The position numbers and the translations under genes were made by a program. DNA of 64,000 nucleotides from Nocardia flavorosea NBRC 108225 (lineage in GTDB: Bacteria; Actinomycetota; Actinomycetes; Mycobacteriales; Mycobacteriaceae), in the NCBI RefSeq assembly GCF_001613385.1, contig NZ_BDCG01000013.1, forward strand, positions 124,001 to 188,000, written 5' to 3'. How positions within the stretch are numbered: position 1 is the first letter of the stretch; every line of letters starts with the position of its first letter. Below, piece by piece: positions 1 to 6,510 of this stretch. A model generated the notes under the pieces. That model did no database searches. It was not told the origin of the DNA and saw only the letters and a program-made list of their open reading frames with translations.

Positions 1-628
1 ACCCCGCCAGCGCCCAGGTCTTGGTGAGGCTGCGCAAGACCAGCAACTCGTCGCCGGCCTCCGCGGCGAGCGATTCCGCTTCCCCGGGCACTGCGTCCAT
101 GAACGCCTCGTCCACCACCACGATCCGCCCCGGGCGCTGCAGCGCGCGCAGGGTTCGCGCCGGGTGCAGCACAGAAGTGGGGTTGGTGGGGTTGCCGACG
201 ACCACCAGGTCGGCTTCCACGGGCACTCGCGCCGGGTCCAGGGTGTAGGGCGGTTCCAGCACGACCCGCGTCACCGGGACCCCTGCCTCCCGCAGCGCGA
301 GCTCCGGTTCGGTGAACGACGGGTGCACCACCGCCGCCAGCCGCGGGCGCAGGCGCGGCAACAAGGCGAACCCCTCCGCACCACCGGCCAGGGGCAGCAC
401 ATGGCCGGGATCGATCCCGTGCCGGGCGCCGACCGCCTCGCGGGCCAGCCGGTCTTCCTCGGCCGACGGATACCGCCCGAGCGAATCCAGGGCCGCGGCC
501 AGCCGCTCCCGCAACCATTCCGGCGGCCCGCTGCCCTGGACGTTCACCGCGAAATCGAGCAGCCCGGGGAGGGCTTCCACATCACCGTGATGACGTAAAC
601 CGGCGAGATCGACGTGGTCGGCGAGCAT
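1..628 (-). CDS. cobC: CobC-like PLP-dependent aminotransferase, 3' part cut by window edge
   Basis: Fold-type I PLP enzyme of the histidinol-phosphate aminotransferase/threonine-phosphate decarboxylase family. The mycobacterial relative Rv2231c is named CobC and is assigned to cobalamin synthesis. The translation from the ATG at 628 begins MLADHVDLAGLRHHGD and contains the family blocks NPTNPTS (about residue 140) and SLTKTWAL close to the window edge, whose lysine should be the PLP Schiff-base residue. 209 codons are visible; the C-terminal domain lies outside. It is divergent from ptpA, and cobD 1.8 kb away supports a corrinoid role. The exact reaction (amino transfer or decarboxylation) cannot be told from this part. 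Confidence 0.85.
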   Translation of the reverse strand, partial: MLADHVDLAGLRHHGDVEALPGLLDFAVNVQGSGPPEWLRERLAAALDSLGRYPSAEEDRLAREAVGARHGIDPGHVLPLAGGAEGFALLPRLRPRLAAVVHPSFTEPELALREAGVPVTRVVLEPPYTLDPARVPVEADLVVVGNPTNPTSVLHPARTLRALQRPGRIVVVDEAFMDAVPGEAESLAAEAGDELLVLRSLTKTWALAG

Positions 629-671
629 GAGACGCACCCTACGTGGCGCGCACCGGGTGCGACCCGCCAGA

Positions 672-1175
672 ATGGCTGTCGTGGGTGAGCTGCACATATC
701 GTTCGTCTGTACCGGCAACATCTGCCGGTCCCCGATGGCGGAGAAGATCCTGGCCGGGCATCTGTCGCGCGCCGGCCTGACCGATCGGGTCCGGGTGAGC
801 AGTGCGGGCACCCACGGCTGGCATACCGGCGCCGACGCCGATCCGCGCACCACCGAAACCCTGCGCCGCCACGGCTACCCCGTCGGTCATCGCGCCGCCC
901 AGTTCGGCGCGGAGCACGAGGACGCGGATCTGGTGGTCGTGATGACCACCGACCACGACCGCAATCTCGCCGTCCGCGGGGTGCCGGCGCAGCGCCGGCG
1001 CCTGTTGCGCAGTTTCGATCCGGACGCCGACGGCACGGATGTGCCCGACCCCTACTACGGCTCGACTGCCGAGTTCGACCTGGTCCGCGACCAGATCGAG
1101 GCCGCGGTCCCGGGCATTGTGGACTGGGTCCGCGCCACGCTCGCCGCCCGCGCCGGTGAACCGGAGCCGGCCTGA
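672..1175 (+). CDS. ptpA: Low-molecular-weight protein tyrosine phosphatase
   Basis: Cytosolic (in M. tuberculosis secreted) phosphatase of the LMW-PTP family. The P-loop CTGNICRS carries nucleophile Cys13 and Arg19, and DPYYG near the C-terminus carries the general acid Asp. About 167 residues, normal for the family. An in-frame start exists at 627 but would overlap the divergent cobC start; the ATG at 672 or the GTG at 681 puts the P-loop at the usual distance from the N-terminus. The stop codon overlaps the next start (TGATG), so it is translationally coupled to the SURF1 gene. Gene order ptpA-SURF1-cobD matches M. tuberculosis Rv2234-Rv2236c. Confidence 0.92.
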   Translation: MAVVGELHISFVCTGNICRSPMAEKILAGHLSRAGLTDRVRVSSAGTHGWHTGADADPRTTETLRRHGYPVGHRAAQFGAEHEDADLVVVMTTDHDRNLAVRGVPAQRRRLLRSFDPDADGTDVPDPYYGSTAEFDLVRDQIEAAVPGIVDWVRATLAARAGEPEPA

Positions 1176-2023
1176 TGCGCCGCCTGGCCTTCCTGCTGCG
1201 CCCGGGCTGGCTGATCCTGGCCGCGGTGGTGGCCGGGTTCGCCTACATGTGTTTCACGGTGCTTGCGCCCTGGCAGCTGGGCAAGAACGATGCCACCTCC
1301 GAACGCAACCAGTTGATCGAGGATTCGGTGGACGCGGCCCCGGTCGCCGTCACCGATCTACTCGACGGCGACCGCGAAGCGGCAACCGAATGGCGGAAGG
1401 TGTACGCCGAGGGCAGCTATGTCCCGGATTCGACCGTGCTGGTCCGCCTGCGGCATCTCGACGGCGCACCCGCGTATGGGGTGCTGTCGGCGTTCACTCT
1501 CACCGACGGCCGCATGCTGCTGGTCGATCGCGGGCTGGTCGCCGCGGTGGACGGATCCCAGCCGCCCCCGATCGAACCGGCACCCACCGGTACCCAGCGG
1601 GTCGAGGCACGGGTGCGGGTCTCGGAGAACATCGACCCGGAGCGGGCCCCGGCCGTGCAGAACGGCATCCCGCACGTCTACTCGATCGACGTCCCGCAGG
1701 AAACCACCGTCCTCGGATTACCGTTGACCCCGGTACCCGTGGGTGAGCGCGGCGCCTACCTCCAGCTCGCCGACGATCAGCCGGGCGCCTTCACCCCCGT
1801 CCCGCTCCCCCAGCTCGATTCCGGCCCCTACCTCTCCTACGGCCTGCAATGGCTGGCATTCGGCATCATGGCCCCACTCGGCCTCGGTTACTTCGCCTGG
1901 GCCGAGATCCGGGAACGCCGCAAGTCGCGGGTCTCGGCGCCCCCCGAACCGGCCGCACCCGAATCCGAACCGGTCACCAAGGAAGCACGTCTGGCCGACC
2001 GCTACGGTCGCACTCCGCGCTGA
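1175..2023 (+). CDS. SURF1-family cytochrome oxidase assembly protein
   Basis: 282-residue membrane protein of the SURF1/Shy1 family, which helps assemble the heme a site of aa3 cytochrome c oxidase. Seen: an N-terminal membrane segment (about residues 10-30, FLLRPGWLILAAVV), a large external part with the family signature LAPWQLGKN, and a second membrane segment near residues 220-240 (LQWLAFGIMAPLGLGYFAW) followed by a charged cytoplasmic tail. The start overlaps the ptpA stop by one base. Equivalent to Rv2235 of M. tuberculosis by position and topology. Confidence 0.9.
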   Translation: MRRLAFLLRPGWLILAAVVAGFAYMCFTVLAPWQLGKNDATSERNQLIEDSVDAAPVAVTDLLDGDREAATEWRKVYAEGSYVPDSTVLVRLRHLDGAPAYGVLSAFTLTDGRMLLVDRGLVAAVDGSQPPPIEPAPTGTQRVEARVRVSENIDPERAPAVQNGIPHVYSIDVPQETTVLGLPLTPVPVGERGAYLQLADDQPGAFTPVPLPQLDSGPYLSYGLQWLAFGIMAPLGLGYFAWAEIRERRKSRVSAPPEPAAPESEPVTKEARLADRYGRTPR

Positions 2024-2200
2024 GGACACCTCGTCACGCGGGCAGTCCGGGCAGACCGCGAAGCTGCCCGGCGCGAGGTGAGACCGAGCCTGCGGAAGAT
2101 ATTCCGCAGAGGTGCGTCGACAGTCCGCGGGCTGATGAACAACCGCGCCGCGACTTCCTTCGACGTGTGCGCCCGCCGCCACGAGACGTGGGATATGCAA
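2024..2200 (-). pseudogene. Decayed LuxR-type helix-turn-helix remnant
   Basis: Reading the minus strand, three frames together rebuild one LuxR C-terminal DNA-binding domain. The first frame gives PRLVAAGAHV (about 2190-2160). The second gives TSKEVAARLFISPRTVD and then NIFRRLGLTSRR (about 2160-2070). The third gives AGQLRGLPG (about 2070-2040). The order matches the family pattern (IARLVAAG-TSKEVAARL-SPRTV-hLrnIFrKLG-sRrqL). Two frameshifts and no recognisable upstream sensor domain show a relic. The rest of the 410-base gap up to cobD holds nothing I can identify. Confidence 0.7.
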
Positions 2201-2434
2201 TTACCGCGGCCGCAACGCATGGAGTCCCGCAGTGCGCATCGATCAGCATCCCGGAACAGAAGTGACCGGATTCCGTGGCGCCGACCACCGAATCACCATG
2301 CAGTGTTGTGCCACCTACCCTGCGAGCGGCTGCACCGGACACCCGACCGAGCCGGGGCTGTGGACTGTCCAGCTCGTTTCGTTTCCGGCGTCGCGCCCGG
2401 TGACCGGCCAACGCCTCCCGATCCTTGCCCGGAC

Positions 2435-3367
2435 TCAGGCGCGACGCGGCCTGCACCGGGCCACGGCCAGCGCCACAGCCGGGGCGAGCGCCGCATACTG
2501 GACCAGTTTCGACAACTGCACCGCACGTCGCAGATCGGCGACGGCCGGGGGCGGTCCGTCGCCGAGTTCCGGTCGCTGTTCGATCCCGTGCCGGTACTCG
2601 GTGCGTCCGCCCAGCCGGATGCCGAGTGCGCCGGCCGCCGATGCCTCCACCACGCCCGCGTTCGGGCTCGGGTGCCGGCCGGCATCCCGGCGCCATATCC
2701 GCACGACTTCACGTGGTCGGCCGCCGACCGCCGGCGCCACCACCGCCGTCAGCAGTCCGGTCACGCGGGCGGGCAGGAGGTTGGCGATATCGTCGGCGCG
2801 CGCCGCCGCCCAGCCGAACCGCCGGTACCGTACGTTGCGGTACCCGATCATCGCGTCCAGCGTGTTCACCGCCCGATAGCCCAGCAGCCCCGGAACCCCG
2901 GCCACCGCCCCCCACAGCAGTGGTGCCACCGCCGCGTCGGAGGTGTTCTCGGCGATCGATTCCAGTGCCGCGCGCGCCAGCCCGTCGGCGTCGAGCACTT
3001 CGGGATCCCGGCCGCACAATGCGGGCAGGAGCTCGCGCGCCCCGGCCACATCCCCGCGTTCCAGTCGCCGCACCATCGCCTCTCCGGTGCGCTCGAGACT
3101 CCGCCCGCCCAGCACGGTCCAGGTCGCCAGGGCCATCGGCAACGCGCCACCGCGGCGCACCATGACACCCGCACCGACCACCGCGCCGACCAGTAGCGCT
3201 TCGTGCACGATCCCGGCCCGGCGCCGATCCGCGTAGGTCATGGTTTCCACCGCTGCCGCGAGCATGCCGAACCCGGCCACCGGATGCCCGCGCCGCGGGT
3301 CGCCGAGTATCCGGTCCAACGCGAATCCGGCCAGCAGACCGACCGCTGTCGAAACACCGCTACGCAC
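2435..3367 (-). CDS. cobD: Adenosylcobinamide-phosphate synthase CobD/CbiB
   Basis: 310-residue integral membrane protein that attaches the aminopropanol (phosphate) arm to adenosylcobyric acid in cobalamin synthesis. Family features seen: N-terminal DRILGDPRRGHPVAGFG, RDPEVLDADGLARAALESIAEN and the strongly conserved PLLWGAVAGVPG, GYRAVNTLDAMIGYR and ARADDIANLLPARVTG. Length agrees with the family (about 310). Convergent with the SURF1 gene and separated from it by the LuxR relic. Start chosen because the family begins a few residues before the first membrane helix. Confidence 0.93.
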   Translation of the reverse strand: MRSGVSTAVGLLAGFALDRILGDPRRGHPVAGFGMLAAAVETMTYADRRRAGIVHEALLVGAVVGAGVMVRRGGALPMALATWTVLGGRSLERTGEAMVRRLERGDVAGARELLPALCGRDPEVLDADGLARAALESIAENTSDAAVAPLLWGAVAGVPGLLGYRAVNTLDAMIGYRNVRYRRFGWAAARADDIANLLPARVTGLLTAVVAPAVGGRPREVVRIWRRDAGRHPSPNAGVVEASAAGALGIRLGGRTEYRHGIEQRPELGDGPPPAVADLRRAVQLSKLVQYAALAPAVALAVARCRPRRA

Positions 3368-3748
3368 CGGCCGAGCCTAACCACCACCGCATACGGTGGC
3401 TGCGTGGGGATCGGCCCGGCCGGTGTGTGAACCCGTCCGCACCGGGAACGACGGGGGCAGCCGGAAGTGTCGCCGGAGATCGACGCCGGACCATGCCGAG
3501 ACCACGGCCATCGGCTACACCGTGAGCGTTCAGCGCCCCCAACGGGATCCCGGCCACCCGCTTGCTTTGGTTACCCGCGGATCTCACCGCCCGCCGGCGA
3601 GAAGCCCCCCTGGACCGGGGGCTTCGCCATAGTTTGCTGCCCCGGGCGCGGCATCGGATCGGCACGGCCGGGCGGGTGCACGGCCGCAGCCGTTCGCTGC
3701 GCGATTCCAGCGCCGGTACCGCCGCAATATCCTGGTGAGCGGCGCGGT
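3368..3748. other. Intergenic region upstream of sigma factor
   Basis: No credible gene. It holds a small hairpin next to cobD (CCACCG at 3384-3389 pairing with CGGTGG at 3394-3399) and the terminator-like hairpin at 3601-3625. The open frames that cross it have no family features and run through the sigma-factor promoter. Confidence 0.5.
3601..3625 (+). terminator. Hairpin, probable terminator
   Basis: Perfect 9-bp stem GAAGCCCCC (3601-3609) / GGGGGCTTC (3617-3625) with a 7-base loop and no clear T tract, as is usual in high-GC actinobacteria. It lies between cobD and the sigma factor and may insulate the latter. Confidence 0.5.
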
Positions 3749-3775
3749 TGTCACAGATCGAATGCCGGTTTCGTC
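3749..3775 (+). promoter_or_regulatory. ECF41-type promoter of the sigma gene
   Basis: TGTCACA (3749-3755), exactly 16 bases, then CGTC (3772-3775). This is the promoter pattern reported for ECF41 sigma factors, which typically transcribe their own gene. It sits 54 bases before the chosen GTG start. Its position rules out the longer reading frame that would begin at 3748. Confidence 0.75.
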
Positions 3776-3828
3776 ATCGCGACGACACCGTTTCGCCCGG
3801 CCCACGGGCCCGAGGACAAGGAACCGCA

Positions 3829-4779
3829 GTGAGCGACGGACACGCCCCCACCGACCTGGCCACTCGTTTCGAGGAACTGCGCCCCTACCTGCGCCGGCTC
3901 GCCTACAGCACACTCGGCAGCCTGGCCGACGCCGACGATGTGGTGCAGGAGGCGTGGCTGCGGCTGCAGCGGCATCACGAAACCGGCGGCGCGGCGATCG
4001 ACAACTTGCAGGCCTGGCTCAGCACGGTTGTCGGGCGGCTGGCGCTGGACCAGCTCGGGTCGGCACGGGTTCGGCGGGAACAGTATGTGGGCGAATGGCT
4101 GCCCGAGCCCGCGGTGGCGGACTGGGAGGATCCGGCGGACCGGATCTCGCAGGACGAACGGGTCACGATGGCGCTGCTGGTGGTGCTGGAATCGCTGTCC
4201 CCGGCCGAGCGGACCGCCTTCGTTCTGCAGGATGTGTTCGGTATGGCCGGCCCGGAGGTCGCCGAGGTGGTGGGCCGCACCCCGGCCGCCGTCCGGCAGC
4301 TGGCTTCGCGGGCCCGGAAGCGGGTGGAGGACGGGACACCGCGTTTCCCCGCATCGCCGGACGAACACCGGAAGGTGGTGTCGGCGTTCGCGCTGGCCTG
4401 GCGGTCCGGGGATGTGAACGCCCTGCTCGGCGTGCTCGACGATCGGGTGACGCTCACCGCGGACGGGGGCGGGAAGGTACCCGCGATCCGCAAGCCGGTG
4501 CAGGGCGCCGAACTCATCGCCAAGATGCTGCTCGGCTGGTATCACGCACCGTCGGCGCCCGGCGGCTGGGGCCGGTCGATCGAGGTCAACGGCTCGCCGG
4601 GGCTGCTCGTTTTCGACGGCCGGTATCCGGGGGTTTTCTCCTTCACCGTCGATACGGGCCGGATCACCGCCATCCACGCCGTCCGCAACCCCGACAAACT
4701 GCGCAACCTGCCGGAGGATGCCGGCGCGGAATGGTTCCTCAACGAATCCTCTGCGGACCCCGATCCGGGCGAGAAGTGA
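3829..4779 (+). CDS. ECF41-group RNA polymerase sigma factor (SigJ-like)
   Basis: 316 residues. Sigma region 2 (LRPYLRRLAYSTLGS, DADDVVQEAWLRL) and region 4 (SPAERTAFVLQDVFG, VGRTPAAVRQLASRARKR) are followed by a SnoaL-like C-terminal domain. That domain carries the ECF41 hallmarks: YVGEWLPEP in the linker, DGGGK near residue 210 and NPDKL near the end. In ECF41 proteins this C-terminal domain tunes activity instead of an anti-sigma factor. The GTG start at 3829 follows AAGGA at 3818-3822 and the ECF41 promoter. The usual ECF41 partner gene (carboxymuconolactone decarboxylase or oxidoreductase) is absent; the next gene is a gamma-carbonic anhydrase. Confidence 0.92.
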   Translation: MSDGHAPTDLATRFEELRPYLRRLAYSTLGSLADADDVVQEAWLRLQRHHETGGAAIDNLQAWLSTVVGRLALDQLGSARVRREQYVGEWLPEPAVADWEDPADRISQDERVTMALLVVLESLSPAERTAFVLQDVFGMAGPEVAEVVGRTPAAVRQLASRARKRVEDGTPRFPASPDEHRKVVSAFALAWRSGDVNALLGVLDDRVTLTADGGGKVPAIRKPVQGAELIAKMLLGWYHAPSAPGGWGRSIEVNGSPGLLVFDGRYPGVFSFTVDTGRITAIHAVRNPDKLRNLPEDAGAEWFLNESSADPDPGEK

Positions 4780-4831
4780 GGCGGCGCGACAGTCACCGCG
4801 CTGTATCTCCCATGCTCCGTGGCCGCGGGCC

Positions 4832-4867
4832 CTCGTCCTGCCCCGGGACGGAGACAAGCAGGACGAG
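4832..4867 (+). terminator. Hairpin after sigma factor gene
   Basis: 9-bp perfect stem CTCGTCCTG (4832-4840) / CAGGACGAG (4859-4867) with an 18-base loop, 52 bases after the sigma-factor stop. Confidence 0.4.
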
Positions 4868-4941
4868 CAGGCGGCCGGGCGCGCACCGCGGCGCTTGCTC
4901 CCCGCGGATGAATCCGGGAGGCTCCGCGCTAGGTTGGCGTG

Positions 4942-5457
4942 ATGAAGATCGAAGTCAGCGGACATCAGCCCGAGATCCACGACTCCGCGTGGATCGCGCC
5001 GACTGCGTGCGTAATCGGCAGAGTGAAGCTGGAAGCGCAGGCCAGTATCTGGTACAACGCCGTACTGCGCGGTGATACCGAACTGATCACCGTGGGTGAG
5101 CGCAGCAATATCCAGGACGGTTGCGTACTGCACGCCGACCCGGGTTTTCCGACCACGGTCGGCGCCGGTGTGTCGGTGGGACACAACGCGATCCTGCACG
5201 GTTGCACGATCGAGGATGATTGCCTTATCGGTATGGGCGCGACAGTGCTCAACGGCGCAGTGATCGGGCGCGGGAGCCTGGTCGCGGCGAATGCGCTGAT
5301 CCCCGAGGGCGCGCAGATTCCGCCGGGCTCGCTGGTGGCCGGTGTTCCCGGCAAGGTGCGCCGGGAACTCACTGCCGAACAGCAGCGCGGGCTCGAACTC
5401 AATGCCATGGTCTACCTGCACCATATGTCCGAGCACCAGACCGCCAAGGAACTGTGA
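4942..5457 (+). CDS. Gamma-carbonic anhydrase family protein
   Basis: 171-residue left-handed beta-helix protein with hexapeptide repeats (IGRVKL, IWYNAVLRGD, VGAGVSVGHNAILHG). The three zinc ligands of the family are present as His64 (VLHADPG), His81 and His86 (GHNAILHGC). The RGDT and NIQDG blocks are also conserved, so it may hydrate CO2 as a trimer in the cytosol, although many family members have unknown substrates. The ATG at 4942 is directly preceded in frame by a GTG at 4939; either could start. Confidence 0.88.
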   Translation: MKIEVSGHQPEIHDSAWIAPTACVIGRVKLEAQASIWYNAVLRGDTELITVGERSNIQDGCVLHADPGFPTTVGAGVSVGHNAILHGCTIEDDCLIGMGATVLNGAVIGRGSLVAANALIPEGAQIPPGSLVAGVPGKVRRELTAEQQRGLELNAMVYLHHMSEHQTAKEL

Positions 5458-5480
5458 CACACCTCCCCCGGACAGCTTTA

Positions 5481-5509
5481 TGGACAAGCGTCCAATTGGT
5501 GGCTGATAC
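5481..5509 (+). promoter_or_regulatory. Promoter with overlapping palindromic operator
   Basis: TGGACA (5481-5486), 17 bases, TGATAC (5504-5509): a sigma-A-like promoter. Its -35 element lies within the palindrome TGGAC-AAGC-GTCCA (5481-5494). A related element occurs at 5850-5863 before the TetR gene, so that regulator is the likely ligand (inference). Confidence 0.5.
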
Positions 5510-5629
5510 GATGGGAAAGACGTATCCGGGGAGACGGGCGAGCTCGAAACCCGCTGTCCTGCAAGACGCCGGCGTTTCGGGCGAGCCCGAGCGTGTAGGC
5601 ACCCCAGGTGCCGGCAGGAGGTATGACGG
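5510..5629 (+). promoter_or_regulatory. Structured 5' leader of the 61-residue gene
   Basis: About 110 transcribed bases before the start. It contains several short self-complementary segments and ends in a perfect hairpin GGCACC-CCA-GGTGCC (5598-5612) only three bases before the Shine-Dalgarno AGGAGG (5616-5621). I do not recognise a known riboswitch class. Confidence 0.35.
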
Positions 5630-5815
5630 GTGGCGTGTGAGCATTCCGAGGCGCGCCGGCCGAACAGGCGGATCAGTGTGGCCGATATCGCCGCGCAACC
5701 GGGGGGTATCGAGGCGCTACGGCGTCGCGTCCACGAACTCCGCTGCAGCGGAGAAGATTTCGCGGCCAATGCGATAGAACGGGAGATGGCCGAACTCGAC
5801 CTGTCCGCGGAGTGA
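5630..5815 (+). CDS. Small hypothetical protein (61 aa)
   Basis: GTG start at 5630 with an ideal AGGAGG at 5616-5621, eight bases upstream. An ATG at 5623 is too close to that site and is followed by a stop after five codons. The product is hydrophilic, with ISVADIAAQPGGIEALRRRVHELR resembling a small helical, possibly DNA- or protein-binding fold, and an acidic C-terminal helix (IEREMAELDLSAE). No membrane segment or cysteine pair. It precedes the TetR gene by 65 bases and may share its control. Function unknown. Confidence 0.6.
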   Translation: MACEHSEARRPNRRISVADIAAQPGGIEALRRRVHELRCSGEDFAANAIEREMAELDLSAE

Positions 5816-5849
5816 CGCCCGGCACGAAACCAACGCGCAGGTCATGTGG

Positions 5850-5870
5850 TGGACACAGGGTCCGATACAG
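5850..5870 (+). promoter_or_regulatory. Operator/promoter of the TetR gene
   Basis: TGGAC-ACAGG-GTCC (5850-5863) abuts GATACAG (5864-5870), a -10-like element. The ATG at 5881 follows within a few bases, so the mRNA is probably leaderless or nearly so. It resembles the palindrome at 5481-5494 but with one extra spacer base. Confidence 0.4.
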
Positions 5871-5880
5871 TGGGGAAACC

Positions 5881-6504
5881 ATGCCACCCGTACCACCTAT
5901 TCTGCAGCGCATCCTGTCCGAAGCACCCACCGACAGCGTGAAGGTCCTCGACAGCGCGCTCTCGGCGTTCCTGGACTTCGGGATCAAACGCACGAGCATG
6001 GGCGAGATCGCGCGACGTTCCGGGATCAGCCCCGCCACCCTCTACCGCCGCTTCGAATCGAAGAACGACCTCGTCGAAGCGGTGACGGTTCGGGAAGCGC
6101 AGCGTTTCGTCGCCCAGATCGACGATCGGGTCCGCACGGTAGCCGGCTCCGAAGATCAGCTGGTGGAGATCTTCGTCGCATTCATCTCCGCCATCGCGGG
6201 CAACCCGCTGCTGTCGCGGCTGCTACGCACCGAACCGGACCTGGTACTGCCCCGCCTCACCACCGAGGCCGGACCGATCCTCGCCGTCGGCCGCACCTAC
6301 CTGGCCGCGAAACTACGGGAACTCGGCGACTACGGTGACAACGCCGACTTCGACCCCGACCTGGTCGCCGAGATCATGGCCCGGCTGGCGCTCTCGCTGG
6401 CCCTCACCCCCGACGGGCTCATCCCCATCGAAGACGAAGCGGCCGGACGCGAATTCGCCCGCCGCACGCTGCTGCCGATGGTTTCCGGCCCCACCGTGAG
6501 CTGA
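5881..6504 (+). CDS. TetR-family transcriptional regulator
   Basis: 207 residues. The N-terminal TetR helix-turn-helix spans about residues 20-65 (VLDSALSAFLDFGIKRTSM, IARRSGISPATLYRRFESK), followed by an all-helical ligand domain. The ATG at 5881 is used instead of the in-frame start at 5812 because the promoter-like element and operator lie between them. Probably autoregulated through the adjacent palindrome and possibly controlling the 61-residue gene. Ligand unknown. Confidence 0.88.
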   Translation: MPPVPPILQRILSEAPTDSVKVLDSALSAFLDFGIKRTSMGEIARRSGISPATLYRRFESKNDLVEAVTVREAQRFVAQIDDRVRTVAGSEDQLVEIFVAFISAIAGNPLLSRLLRTEPDLVLPRLTTEAGPILAVGRTYLAAKLRELGDYGDNADFDPDLVAEIMARLALSLALTPDGLIPIEDEAAGREFARRTLLPMVSGPTVS

Positions 6505-6510
6505 GCGCCC

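Noticed and set aside
3748..3828. 27-residue N-terminal extension of the sigma factor
   Set aside because: It would be encoded by the ECF41 promoter itself; the GTG at 3829 has a ribosome site.
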